41,809 bases of DNA from Alphaproteobacteria bacterium casp-alpha6 (GTDB taxonomy: Bacteria > Pseudomonadota > Alphaproteobacteria > Rhodobacterales > Rhodobacteraceae). How positions within the stretch are numbered: the stretch's first letter is position 1; every line of letters starts with the position of its first letter. The stretch is taken from contig LFER01000001.1 in the NCBI GenBank assembly GCA_001510135.1, positions 1 to 41,809 on the forward strand, written 5' to 3'. Under the pieces are notes generated by a model. The model saw only the letters and a list, made by a program, of their open reading frames with translations, searched no databases and had not been told where the DNA came from. The position numbers and the translations under genes are program-made. This document shows, one piece after another, positions 15,805 to 25,089 of the stretch.

Positions 15805-15886
15805 AAAATTACCAAAGATCAAGTCGGAAACAGACGGTTTCACGAAAAACCATCCCGCCAGACTGAAGAAAAAACAGGGGTCCATC

Positions 15887-17230
15887 ATGGTTGTCCATTA
15901 CAGCGAAACGCGAAAAATTGATCCGACCAAAGGGGAGCTTTTGGGCGACAATACCCCGAATGATAAAAACCGCATTGAGATCGGACCAACGCAGGTGGCG
16001 TTCAAAGAATGGGAGGCGGCAGGATTGCAGTTGCCCGATCTACAGCGCATGCGCCGGTTTCGCTGGGAACGTTTGACAAGGCACATTGTGGATCGGGGCT
16101 ATGGTGGGTTGTTGATGTTTGATCCGCTCAACATCCGTTATGCAACCGACAGCACCAATATGCAGCTTTGGAACACGCATAACCCGTTTCGTGCGGTGCT
16201 TTTATGCGCCGATGGGTATATGGTGATCTGGGATTATAAGAACTCTCCCTTTTTGTCTGAATTTAACCCGCTCGTGCGTGAACAACGCTCTGGTGCCGAT
16301 TTCTTTTATTTTGACCGAGGCGACAAAATCGATGTCGCAGCGGATGCGTTTTCAAACGAAGTGCGCATCTTAATGGAAGAGCATGGGGGCAACAACAAAC
16401 GCCTCGCGGTGGACAAGATCATGATCCACGGTCTGCGCGCTCTTGAGGCGCAGGGCTTTGAGGTGATGGAAGGCGAAGAGGTCACTGAAAAAGCCCGTTC
16501 AATCAAAGGGCCGGATGAAATATTGGCGATGCGTTGTGCCTCTCATGCCTGCGAAGTTGCAGTCGCAGCAATGGAAAACGCCGCGCGTGGCGGTGTTCCC
16601 AAGGGGGACATGAGCGAAGATGACATCTGGGCTGTTCTGCACGCCGAAAACATCCGGCGTGGGGGAGAGTGGATCGAAACCCGCCTTTTGGCCTCTGGAC
16701 CGCGCACCAACCCTTGGTTTCAGGAATGCGGGCCGCGCGTTGTGCAAAACAATGAAATCGTGGCTTTTGACACGGATTTGATAGGTTCTTACGGAATTTG
16801 TGTGGATATCAGCCGAACTTGGTGGATCGGAGACAAGGCGCCACGCGCCGATATGGTCTCTGCCATGCGGCATGCCCATGAACACATCATGCAGAATATG
16901 GAGATGCTGAAACCCGGGGTGAGGATGAGGGACCTCTCGCTCAATGCGCATCGTTTGGAGGATCACTATCAAAAAGGCAAATATGGCTGTTTGATGCATG
17001 GGGTGGGGCTGTGTGATGAATGGCCGCTCATCGCTTATCCGGATAAACTTGTAGAGGGCGCGTTTGAGTATGAATTAGAGGCTGGCATGGTACTTTGTGT
17101 CGAAGCTTTGGTCAGCCCCGAAGGCGGTGATTTTTCCATAAAACTGGAAGATCAGGTTTTGGTCACGGAGAGCGGATATGAAAACCTGACCAAATATCCC
17201 TTTGATGATCGCCTGATGGGACGCGCCTAG
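15887..17230 (+). CDS. dddP: Dimethylsulfoniopropionate lyase DddP
   Basis: A 447-residue member of the M24 metallopeptidase-like fold that cleaves DMSP to dimethyl sulphide and acrylate. All residues reported for the metal site and catalysis in roseobacter DddP occur at the same numbers: D295, D297, D307, H371, D377, E406 and E421. Long stretches such as LMFDPLNIRYATDSTN and RLLASGPRTNPWFQECGPRV are characteristic of DddP and absent from ordinary aminopeptidases. ATG 15887 gives the family length. The gene stands alone on the plus strand between a divergent DUF3445 gene and a converging acetyltransferase. It has no signal peptide, so cytoplasmic action is expected. Confidence 0.95.
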   Translation: MVVHYSETRKIDPTKGELLGDNTPNDKNRIEIGPTQVAFKEWEAAGLQLPDLQRMRRFRWERLTRHIVDRGYGGLLMFDPLNIRYATDSTNMQLWNTHNPFRAVLLCADGYMVIWDYKNSPFLSEFNPLVREQRSGADFFYFDRGDKIDVAADAFSNEVRILMEEHGGNNKRLAVDKIMIHGLRALEAQGFEVMEGEEVTEKARSIKGPDEILAMRCASHACEVAVAAMENAARGGVPKGDMSEDDIWAVLHAENIRRGGEWIETRLLASGPRTNPWFQECGPRVVQNNEIVAFDTDLIGSYGICVDISRTWWIGDKAPRADMVSAMRHAHEHIMQNMEMLKPGVRMRDLSLNAHRLEDHYQKGKYGCLMHGVGLCDEWPLIAYPDKLVEGAFEYELEAGMVLCVEALVSPEGGDFSIKLEDQVLVTESGYENLTKYPFDDRLMGRA

Positions 17231-17297
17231 GGGAAAGAACACGGATACACTGGCACAGCTCCAGATGGGTGACTGGTGCCATGCGTTTTGGACTGTT

Positions 17298-17801
17298 TCA
17301 GGCGCCAGAAATTTCAAAGGCTGGGGGATATCGGATCGCACCTTTTGGGATCACACCGTCAAAGGAGAGAAATTGCACAAATTGCCGGGGCACATTTCCA
17401 TAACTGAGCGCTGGGTCGCTTTGAAATCCAAACCTTTGGTAAAAGTCTGGCGCCCCGATCAGAACACAGCCTGCAGCCCCGCGCTTTTTCATCCGGCTCA
17501 GTCCTTCGCCTATCAAGGTTGTTCCGATGCCCTGTTTTTGCCAAGAGGGGGCCACTGAAACGGGACCCAACCCACACCAATTGCCCTGTGTTCGGTCAAT
17601 GGTGACAGGAGAAAAGGCGATATGTGCAAGGACCTGATCCTGATCCAAGGTGACCAGAGAAAGTGTCAAATTCCCTTCTTCTCGAAGTCGATCTATGATC
17701 TGTGCCTCCGATCCATCGCTATAGGGCATTGGCGCAAAGGCTGCCTCGGTGAGTTCGCGGATTGCGAAGATGTCCTGCGGAGTTTCTGGTCTGATTTCCA
17801 T
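17298..17801 (-). CDS. GNAT-family N-acetyltransferase
   Basis: This predicts 167 residues with the GNAT acetyl-CoA loop VAPSWQKQGIGTTLIGEGL and the C-terminal FYQRFGFQ turn of the YhbS-like branch. The start MEIRPETPQDIFAIREL is the usual N-terminus. The substrate is unknown; relatives acetylate small molecules or protein termini. It converges on dddP with a 67-base gap, in which TGGCAC/GTGCCA near 17255-17280 forms only a weak hairpin. Confidence 0.85.
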   Translation of the reverse strand: MEIRPETPQDIFAIRELTEAAFAPMPYSDGSEAQIIDRLREEGNLTLSLVTLDQDQVLAHIAFSPVTIDRTQGNWCGLGPVSVAPSWQKQGIGTTLIGEGLSRMKKRGAAGCVLIGAPDFYQRFGFQSDPALSYGNVPRQFVQFLSFDGVIPKGAIRYPPAFEISGA

Positions 17802-17925
17802 GGCGAATGCCTAGCATAATAAGGCAGAATGCCCCAGAGCAAAAAGCCGTTGGCTTCTGGTTGTACCTTATCGCAGCAGTGCCTATAAGGAGCGCGACTT
17901 TCACATCCCCAAAAGGCAATTTGTA

Positions 17926-19233
17926 ATGATTCCGCGCTATTCCCGTCCCGAAATGGTAAACATTTGGTCGCCTGAGACCAAATTCCGTATCTGGTTCGAC
18001 ATCGAAGCCCATGCCTGTGACGCGATGGCCGCGATTAGTGTGATCCCGAGTGAAAATGCCAAAGCCGTATGGAAAGCAAAAGACGTCGAATTTGATGTGG
18101 CGCGGATTAACGAAATTGAAGCAGTGACTAAACATGATGTGATTGCCTTTCTCACCCATTTGGCAGAAATTGTGGGATCTGACGAAGCGCGGTTTGTTCA
18201 TCAAGGGATGACCAGCTCGGACGTGCTTGATACCTGTCTCAATGTCCAATTGGTGCGCGCTGCGGATATCCTTATTGCGGACCTGGATGCGCTTTTGGAG
18301 GCGCTCAAGCGTCGCGCGTTTGAACACAAAGACACCGTACGTATCGGGCGCAGTCATGGTATCCATGCGGAACCCACAACCATGGGACTGACATTTGCCC
18401 GTTTTTATGCGGAAATGGACCGCAATCGCACCCGTATGCTGACGGCGCGTGCGGAAATTGCGACCGGGGCGATTTCTGGTGCGGTCGGGACATTTGCCAA
18501 TATTGATCCCCGTGTGGAAAAGCATGTCTGTGAAAAACTTGGTCTTACGCCTGAACCTATAAGCACACAGGTGATCCCCCGCGATCGTCATGCCGCATTT
18601 TTTGCCGCGATGGGTGTTGTTGCCAGCAGCATTGAGAATATCGCGACAGAAATAAGGCACATGCAGCGCACGGAGGTGCTTGAGGCGGAGGAGTTTTTCT
18701 CAAAGGGCCAAAAGGGCAGTTCTGCCATGCCGCACAAACGCAATCCAGTGCTGACAGAGAACCTTACAGGTCTTGCCCGTCTCGTGCGTGCGGCTGTGGT
18801 GCCGGCGTTCGAAAATGTAACCCTATGGCATGAGCGCGATATTTCACATAGCTCTGTGGAAAGAAATATCGGACCAGATGCAACAGTGACGCTTGACTTT
18901 GCCCTGGCAAGACTGACGCAAGTGATTGATAAACTGGTAATTTATCCTGAAAATATGTTGAACAACATGAACAAATTTCGTGGGTTAGTGATGAGCCAAA
19001 GGGTGCTTTTGGCACTGACACAAGCCGGTGTTAGCAGAGAGGACGCCTACCGGTTGGTCCAACGCAATGCGATGAAAGTTTGGGAAGAGGATAAGGACTT
19101 TCAAACTGAGCTTTTGGCTGATCAAGACGTAATGACTGCACTGAGCGAGGCAGAAGTTCGTGAAAAATTTGACATCGGGTATCACACCAAACATGTTGAT
19201 ACAATTTTTGCACGTGTGTTCAAAGAAAGATAA
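17926..19233 (+). CDS. purB: Adenylosuccinate lyase PurB
   Basis: This 435-residue enzyme of the fumarase/aspartase superfamily performs two fumarate-releasing steps in purine synthesis. The signature GSSAMPHKRNPVLTENL lies near residue 265, HQGMTSSDVLDTCLN is the first substrate loop, and GRSHGIHAEPTTMG carries the catalytic histidine. AAAAGG (17911-17916) lies before ATG 17926. The gene is preceded by the acetyltransferase on the other strand and followed by fliG. A long open frame on the opposite strand (17719-18660) is a codon shadow. Confidence 0.95.
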   Translation: MIPRYSRPEMVNIWSPETKFRIWFDIEAHACDAMAAISVIPSENAKAVWKAKDVEFDVARINEIEAVTKHDVIAFLTHLAEIVGSDEARFVHQGMTSSDVLDTCLNVQLVRAADILIADLDALLEALKRRAFEHKDTVRIGRSHGIHAEPTTMGLTFARFYAEMDRNRTRMLTARAEIATGAISGAVGTFANIDPRVEKHVCEKLGLTPEPISTQVIPRDRHAAFFAAMGVVASSIENIATEIRHMQRTEVLEAEEFFSKGQKGSSAMPHKRNPVLTENLTGLARLVRAAVVPAFENVTLWHERDISHSSVERNIGPDATVTLDFALARLTQVIDKLVIYPENMLNNMNKFRGLVMSQRVLLALTQAGVSREDAYRLVQRNAMKVWEEDKDFQTELLADQDVMTALSEAEVREKFDIGYHTKHVDTIFARVFKER

Positions 19234-19317
19234 ATTCCGCGAATAAGGTTGGGACTAAAGGCTTTCTAAAGCTTTCTGTGATTTCTGGTCACAACAGAAT
19301 TTGCAGGATAATTGCAC

Positions 19318-20409
19318 ATGGAAACCAATCTTATTCCTCATACTCAGATACCGGAAATTTCATCTGATCAATCCCTTTTGACACAGCCGCCGAATCTTTT
19401 TGGACAGGATCGAACATTTTCACGGCGCGAAAAAGCAGCAATGGTCATTGGATTGATGATGCAACAGGGCGTGGATTTGCGTCTTTCGCGTCTTCCATCC
19501 GAATTGCAATCAGAATTGACCGAACTCATCGGTGAACTGCGCATTGTTGATCGTCAAACTTTAAGTGAGGCGGCAGATGAATTTGCTGATGAATTGGATG
19601 CTGTCGGACTAAGCCTGAGCGGTGGTCTTGAAGGTGCGCTGAGTTTACTTGAAGGTAAGATCAGCAAGGAAACAGGGCGGAAGCTGCGCCTTGAGGCTGG
19701 TGTTCGTCGTTTTTCGGCGCCGTGGGATCGGTTGAGGGCACTGAGTGTTGAGGACCTGGTACCAATTGTAGCAAATGAAGGGATCGAAGTTGCGGCGGTT
19801 CTTTTGTCAAAACTTGAAGTGGCAAAGGCTGCCGGTATTCTTGGTGCGCTCTCCGGAGAACATGCGCGTCGGATCAGTCATGCAATTTCGATGACCGCCA
19901 GTGTCACGCCGGAGGCGGTGGATCGCATCGGTCAAAGCCTTGTCGCGCAGATGGATGACAGGCCTGAGCGCGCCTTTGACAAATCGCCAGCAGATCGTGT
20001 TGGCGCCATTCTCACTGCAACGTCGGAAAATATCCGTGAAGAAGTCTTAAAGGGCTTGGATGAAACTGACCCAGATTTTGCCAAACTTGTACGCGAGGCT
20101 ATTTTCACATTCAAAGACATTCCAAGACGTATAGCACCTCAGGATATCGCGAAAGCATTCCGCCCTGTGGCACAAAAATACCTTGTCGCGGCACTATCCT
20201 ATGCAAAGGCATCTGGGTTTGAGAACAGTGTTACCTTTATTCTGGATAATATGACAAACCGGATGGCAGATTTATTGATTGAAGAAATGGAACAGATCGG
20301 GTGCGTGAAGCACAAAGAAGGAGAGGAGGCAATAAAACAGGTAATGAATGTTTTGCAAATTGGACTCTCTGAGGGTGTTTTTGAATTTGTGAACGAGGAG
20401 GAAACTTAG
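19318..20409 (+). CDS. fliG: Flagellar motor switch protein FliG-like, orphan copy
   Basis: A 363-residue protein with FliG organisation: an N-terminal domain (RREKAAMVIGLMM, residues about 35-45), a middle armadillo-like region, and a C-terminal region with IFTFKDIPRRIAPQDIAKAFRPV and LDNMTNRMADLLIEEMEQIG, which match the torque-domain pattern. FliG links the rotor to MotA. AGGA at 19305-19308 supports ATG 19318. No other flagellar gene lies nearby, and the N-terminal 30 residues extend beyond the usual start. It may be a second, diverged FliG. The family is fairly sure; the motor role is less so. Confidence 0.8.
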   Translation: METNLIPHTQIPEISSDQSLLTQPPNLFGQDRTFSRREKAAMVIGLMMQQGVDLRLSRLPSELQSELTELIGELRIVDRQTLSEAADEFADELDAVGLSLSGGLEGALSLLEGKISKETGRKLRLEAGVRRFSAPWDRLRALSVEDLVPIVANEGIEVAAVLLSKLEVAKAAGILGALSGEHARRISHAISMTASVTPEAVDRIGQSLVAQMDDRPERAFDKSPADRVGAILTATSENIREEVLKGLDETDPDFAKLVREAIFTFKDIPRRIAPQDIAKAFRPVAQKYLVAALSYAKASGFENSVTFILDNMTNRMADLLIEEMEQIGCVKHKEGEEAIKQVMNVLQIGLSEGVFEFVNEEET

Positions 20410-20574
20410 AACATTCGTTTTTGTTAAAAGTGCCAAGCATTTAGAAAAATAACTAGGAACGGAGCGTATATTTGAAAAGAATTTGATTTTGTTGATTTGC
20501 CCATTCTTGTCTTTCTTTGCATAATCGCGTTAAAAATATGTCTGCGATGTAAAAAGAACAAAGAACACCTTTAG

Positions 20575-21480
20575 ATGTCCGAAGCCAAAATCCCAAAAGG
20601 CACGAACGAGCAATACCTGAGCGATCTGATCATCCGGGGATTTATCAAAGCCTGCCGGATATTTCCGTTTTCCTTGCGGGGAAAGCTGATGGGGCAGATA
20701 CTGCGGTCACTCGTGGCACCTTTCAGCGGTTACAAAAAACGCGCCATCGAAAATCTGACCTATATCTATCCGACTATGGACGAGGCCGAAAAAAGCCGAA
20801 TTGCAAATGCGGTTGCAGTAAATGCGGGACGTACCTTTATTGAAAATTATGATATTCTCACCCTGAAAAAAAAGCTGCACAATAGTGAGATCAAAGGAGA
20901 GGGTTTGAATGCCCTGCAGGAGGCGCGAGCATCCGGAAAACCGGTGCTTTTCGTTACCGGCCATTTTGGGAATTTCGAAGCCCCGCGTGCAGCGCTTGTC
21001 GCAAAAGGCTATCAGATCGGGGGACTGTATCGTCCCATGTCAAATCCCTATTTCAATACACATTATGCCGAAAACATGCACCGCTTGTCTGGACCCGTTT
21101 TTGAACAGGGACGGCGCGGCACAATGGGTTTGCTGCGGCACATGAAAAATGGCGGTATGGGAGTGTTGTTGTTTGATATTTACGATGCAAGGGGAATACC
21201 TATTACCTTTATGGGCAAACCGGCTCCAACCGCGACATCGGCTGCGGAAATTGCGCTGAAAACCGGCGCGCTACTGATTCCCATGTTTGGTGTGCGGCGG
21301 CAGGATGATCTTCTTTTTGATATCATCCTTCAGACCCCAGTGGCGCATGGGACAGCCTTGGAGATGACCATGGAAATGACCAAGCGGCTGGAGGCTATGG
21401 TCGAAGAATATCCCGAACAATGGTTTTGGATCCACCGACGCTGGAAACCAGAGCGTCATGGAAGTATCGCAGATCCATAG
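20575..21480 (+). CDS. LpxL/HtrB-family lipid acyltransferase
   Basis: A 301-residue protein with a basic N-terminus, one membrane-associated segment near residues 22-45 and the acyltransferase motif VTGHFGNFEAPRAAL, in which the histidine and the following glutamate form the H-x4-E pair of LPLAT enzymes. YRPMSNPYFN and a FGVRRQDD block continue the family pattern, ending with EQWFWIHRRWKPE. It probably adds a secondary acyl chain to lipid A or another lipid at the inner membrane. The 165 bases upstream show no other gene. Its stop overlaps the end of the opposing DUF1223 gene by 25 bases. Confidence 0.88.
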   Translation: MSEAKIPKGTNEQYLSDLIIRGFIKACRIFPFSLRGKLMGQILRSLVAPFSGYKKRAIENLTYIYPTMDEAEKSRIANAVAVNAGRTFIENYDILTLKKKLHNSEIKGEGLNALQEARASGKPVLFVTGHFGNFEAPRAALVAKGYQIGGLYRPMSNPYFNTHYAENMHRLSGPVFEQGRRGTMGLLRHMKNGGMGVLLFDIYDARGIPITFMGKPAPTATSAAEIALKTGALLIPMFGVRRQDDLLFDIILQTPVAHGTALEMTMEMTKRLEAMVEEYPEQWFWIHRRWKPERHGSIADP

Positions 21481-22166
21481 ATACGGCCTTGATTTTTACC
21501 CTGAACGATTATGGCCACCTTGTCTGTACCGGAGCCGGCGTAGGAGGCTTTCCAAGTTCCAGTACCGCGCCAATTTCCAATTGTGCTCACGGACGCCACA
21601 ATATTACTGTAGGACAGTATCCGACCTTTGTTTTCGCCTTTTTTGATCTCCACTTGTGAGGCCGCGCGAAAACGTATTGCCAGAATTTCGCTTTGCGGAG
21701 TCGGGCGCGAATTGTCGGAATTCTTGATTAAAAGCGAAATTTCCCCGTCTTTCGCAATACTTTCAATCATCGCTGCTTGTGGTTCTTTGGCTTCGTCACT
21801 GAGAATTTCTCCAATCTCCATGGCATGTGATCCGACGACATCATGATGTCCGTTTATGATCATCTGAGGGGTATAAACATGTTTTCGCCCCAAACGCTTT
21901 GCATATGTTTTCTGGCGTTGGGTGAATACGGGCTGTGCAAATGTGTCTTTCCAACCAATATAGTCCCAATAATCGACATGAAATGCCAGAGCCAATACAT
22001 GGGGTTTTTCAGCAAGATCTTGTAGCAGAGCGTCGGCTGGTGGACAGGCGGAACAGCCTTGCGAGGTGAATAATTCAACCACCACTACAGATTTGGCCTC
22101 TGCATAAGCAGTGCTTATACAAGCGATAAACGCCAAGAAATAAGCCAAAACAGCATTTTTTTTCAT
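21456..22166 (-). CDS. DUF1223 secreted thioredoxin-like protein
   Basis: A cleavable signal peptide covers about residues 1-22 (ending TAYAEA). It is followed by VVVELFTSQGCSACPPAD, which holds a C-x-x-C redox pair in a thioredoxin-like position, then HVDYWDYIGWKD and YTPQMIINGHHDVVG, all typical of DUF1223 proteins. The protein should act in the periplasm, probably in thiol chemistry, but no substrate is known. The length of 236 residues is usual. Its 3' end overlaps the acyltransferase tail to tail. Confidence 0.88.
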   Translation of the reverse strand: MKKNAVLAYFLAFIACISTAYAEAKSVVVVELFTSQGCSACPPADALLQDLAEKPHVLALAFHVDYWDYIGWKDTFAQPVFTQRQKTYAKRLGRKHVYTPQMIINGHHDVVGSHAMEIGEILSDEAKEPQAAMIESIAKDGEISLLIKNSDNSRPTPQSEILAIRFRAASQVEIKKGENKGRILSYSNIVASVSTIGNWRGTGTWKASYAGSGTDKVAIIVQGKNQGRIYGSAILP

Positions 22167-22373
22167 TTCAGTGTCAACCTGCTAACCAATGACTGTTATT
22201 TATTAGATGCTGCTAAACTTAGAACAGTAAAGCGTTGAACATATAAAATCACAAAAAAGTGCAAAATATGGTATACATTCGCATACATAATTTATTTGTC
22301 CCCCTTGATACTCCCGCCAACTTAGGTCACATACAGGTGAATTTTAAGCCTGACCATAGCCATGGAGCCCAAA

Positions 22374-25061
22374 ATGCCAATAACCGTCGGACAGGATACG
22401 GCCAAGACACGCAAAACAATTACAATTAATGGCAAATCACTTGCCTATTATTCCATCCCTGCGGCCCAAGCGGCGGGCTTGGGTGATTTTTCAAAAATCC
22501 CAGCCGCACTAAAAGTTGTTTTGGAAAACATGTTGCGCTTTGAAGATGGCAAAACAGTCAGTGTTGAGGATATAAAAGCCTTTGGTGTCTGGGCAGAGCA
22601 GGGCGGGCAAAATCCGCGCGAGATTGCCTATCGCCCAGCCCGCGTGTTGATGCAGGACTTTACAGGCGTGCCCGCTGTTGTTGACCTTGCCGCCATGCGC
22701 GACGGCATCGTCGCACTTGGGGGAGACGCGCAGAAGATCAATCCGTTAAATCCTGTCGATTTGGTCATTGACCATTCGGTAATGATTGATGAATTCGGCA
22801 ATCCGCGGGCATTTCAGATGAATGTGGATCGGGAATATGAACGTAACTTGGAGCGTTACACATTCCTGAAATGGGGGCAGAATGCATTTAACAATTTTCG
22901 AGTTGTCCCGCCCGGAACAGGAATTTGTCATCAGGTAAACCTCGAATACCTCGCCCAAACGGTTTGGACCGATCTCGATCAAAATGGCGAAGAGGTGGCC
23001 TATCCGGATACATTGGTGGGTACAGACAGCCATACCACGATGGTCAACGGTATGGCCGTTCTGGGATGGGGTGTTGGCGGGATTGAGGCCGAAGCGGCGA
23101 TGCTTGGTCAACCGATTTCCATGTTGATTCCCGAAGTTGTTGGATTTGAACTGACCGGCGCCATGGTCGAAGGCACGACTGGTACTGACCTTGTGCTCAA
23201 AGTTGTGCAATTGCTACGCGAAAAAGGCGTTGTTGGAAAATTTGTTGAATTTTACGGAGCGGGTTTGGATCATTTGCCTTTGGCGGATCGGGCCACGATT
23301 GCAAATATGGCACCGGAATATGGTGCGACCTGCGGATTTTTCCCAATTGACGGGGAAACATTAAGATATCTTAGAAACACCGGACGGGATGAGGACCGCG
23401 TCGCTCTTGTCGAAGCATATGCCAAAGACAATGGGTTCTGGCGGAGTGACGATTACGCACCGGTTTATACCGATACGCTGCACCTTGATATGGGAAGCAT
23501 TGTGCCGGCAATTTCCGGCCCCAAACGCCCACAGGATTATGTATCACTGAACAACGCAAAAGCAGCCTTCCAGAAAGAAATGGAAGAAACCTTTAAGCGC
23601 CCTCTTGGCAAAGAAGTGGCTGTCGCTGGCGAAGAATACTCTATGACCTCCGGCAAAGTTGTGATTGCTTCCATCACGTCTTGCACCAATACGTCCAACC
23701 CCTATGTGATGATCGGGGCAGGGCTCGTGGCGCGCAAGGCGGCAGCATTGGGTTTGACGCGCAAACCATGGGTTAAAACGTCCCTCGCACCCGGGTCTCA
23801 GGTGGTCAGCGCCTATCTCGAAGCCGCCGGTCTTCAGGAGGATCTGGATAAAGTCGGGTTTAACCTTGTGGGTTACGGATGCACCACCTGTATCGGCAAT
23901 TCCGGTCCCATTCAAAGTGAACTCAGCGCTGCCATTGCAGAAGGCGATCTGGTCGCAACAGCCGTTCTTTCTGGAAACAGAAACTTTGAGGGTCGGATTT
24001 CTCCGGATGTCCGAGCAAACTATTTGGCCTCACCTCCTTTGGTCGTGGCTTATGCAATTGCGGGCACCATGGACATTAATCTCGCGTCAGATCCTATCGG
24101 TCAGGATACAGAAGGCAAGGATGTCTTTCTCAAAGATATTTGGCCCACCTCTCAGGAAGTGGCAGAATTGGTCGAAAAAACTGTCACGCGCGAAGCGTTC
24201 CAATCAAAATATGCCGATGTGTTTAAGGGCGACGACAAATGGCGTTCTGTGGCAACGACGGACAATGAAACCTACGATTGGCCTGCAACCTCAACCTATG
24301 TACAAAACCCTCCGTATTTTCAAGGGATGTCGCAAGACCCCGGTGTGATCCGCAACATCGAAAATGCGCGAGTGTTGGCGCTGCTTGGAGATATGATCAC
24401 CACTGACCACATAAGCCCTGCCGGATCCTTTAAGGAAACAACTCCGGCTGGCGCCTATCTTGTGGATCGTCAGGTACCCATTCGCGAATTTAACAGCTAT
24501 GGGTCACGGCGGGGAAATCATGAGATCATGATGCGTGGTACCTTCGCCAATATTCGGATCAAAAACGAAATGCTTGATGGGGTTGAAGGTGGTTATACGA
24601 AAGGCCCCGATGGGCAGCAGACCTCTATTTATGATGCAGCTATGGCCTATCAAGACGCAGGTACACCACTGGTTATTTTCGGCGGTGAGCAATACGGCGC
24701 GGGGTCAAGCCGGGACTGGGCTGCCAAAGGCACAGCGCTTTTGGGTGTTAAAGCGGTGATTGCAGAAAGTTTTGAGCGCATCCACCGGTCCAACCTCGTT
24801 GGAATGGGGGTCATCCCGTTTGAATTCACCAATGGTGACACACGCAAGACGCTTGGCTTGACTGGTGAAGAGACCGTGAACATCAAAGGCTTGGATACCA
24901 TCCAACCGCTTCAAACAGTGCCTTGCGAAATCACTATGGCAGATGGCAGCGTCAAAGAGATTGCAATCAAATGCCGGATCGATACCGCGATTGAGATCGA
25001 ATACATAGAACATGGTGGCGTTCTTCACTATGTCTTGCGCAATCTCGCCAAAGCATCTTAA
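22374..25061 (+). CDS. acnA: Aconitate hydratase A
   Basis: An 895-residue aconitase of the AcnA/IRP1 type that interconverts citrate and isocitrate in the TCA cycle. The iron-sulphur ligands are C437 (ITSCTNTSNP) and C503 and C506 (YGCTTCIGNSGP). The swivel domain ends with GAGSSRDWAAKGT and SFERIHRSNLVGMG. ATG 22374 is preceded by GGAG at 22364-22367; the in-frame ATG at 22362 lies inside that signal, so the later start is preferred. The 206 bases upstream are AT-rich. The start of that gap holds the DUF1223 promoter region. Confidence 0.97.
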   Translation: MPITVGQDTAKTRKTITINGKSLAYYSIPAAQAAGLGDFSKIPAALKVVLENMLRFEDGKTVSVEDIKAFGVWAEQGGQNPREIAYRPARVLMQDFTGVPAVVDLAAMRDGIVALGGDAQKINPLNPVDLVIDHSVMIDEFGNPRAFQMNVDREYERNLERYTFLKWGQNAFNNFRVVPPGTGICHQVNLEYLAQTVWTDLDQNGEEVAYPDTLVGTDSHTTMVNGMAVLGWGVGGIEAEAAMLGQPISMLIPEVVGFELTGAMVEGTTGTDLVLKVVQLLREKGVVGKFVEFYGAGLDHLPLADRATIANMAPEYGATCGFFPIDGETLRYLRNTGRDEDRVALVEAYAKDNGFWRSDDYAPVYTDTLHLDMGSIVPAISGPKRPQDYVSLNNAKAAFQKEMEETFKRPLGKEVAVAGEEYSMTSGKVVIASITSCTNTSNPYVMIGAGLVARKAAALGLTRKPWVKTSLAPGSQVVSAYLEAAGLQEDLDKVGFNLVGYGCTTCIGNSGPIQSELSAAIAEGDLVATAVLSGNRNFEGRISPDVRANYLASPPLVVAYAIAGTMDINLASDPIGQDTEGKDVFLKDIWPTSQEVAELVEKTVTREAFQSKYADVFKGDDKWRSVATTDNETYDWPATSTYVQNPPYFQGMSQDPGVIRNIENARVLALLGDMITTDHISPAGSFKETTPAGAYLVDRQVPIREFNSYGSRRGNHEIMMRGTFANIRIKNEMLDGVEGGYTKGPDGQQTSIYDAAMAYQDAGTPLVIFGGEQYGAGSSRDWAAKGTALLGVKAVIAESFERIHRSNLVGMGVIPFEFTNGDTRKTLGLTGEETVNIKGLDTIQPLQTVPCEITMADGSVKEIAIKCRIDTAIEIEYIEHGGVLHYVLRNLAKAS

Positions 25062-25089
25062 CCCTGCGGACATAAACGGGGTAAAAACG

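Noticed and set aside
17719-18660. A 313-codon open frame on the minus strand opposite purB
   Set aside because: It lies antisense to a well-conserved housekeeping gene, has no recognisable domain or ribosome-binding site, and its composition (rich in H, R, C, G) is that of a codon shadow.
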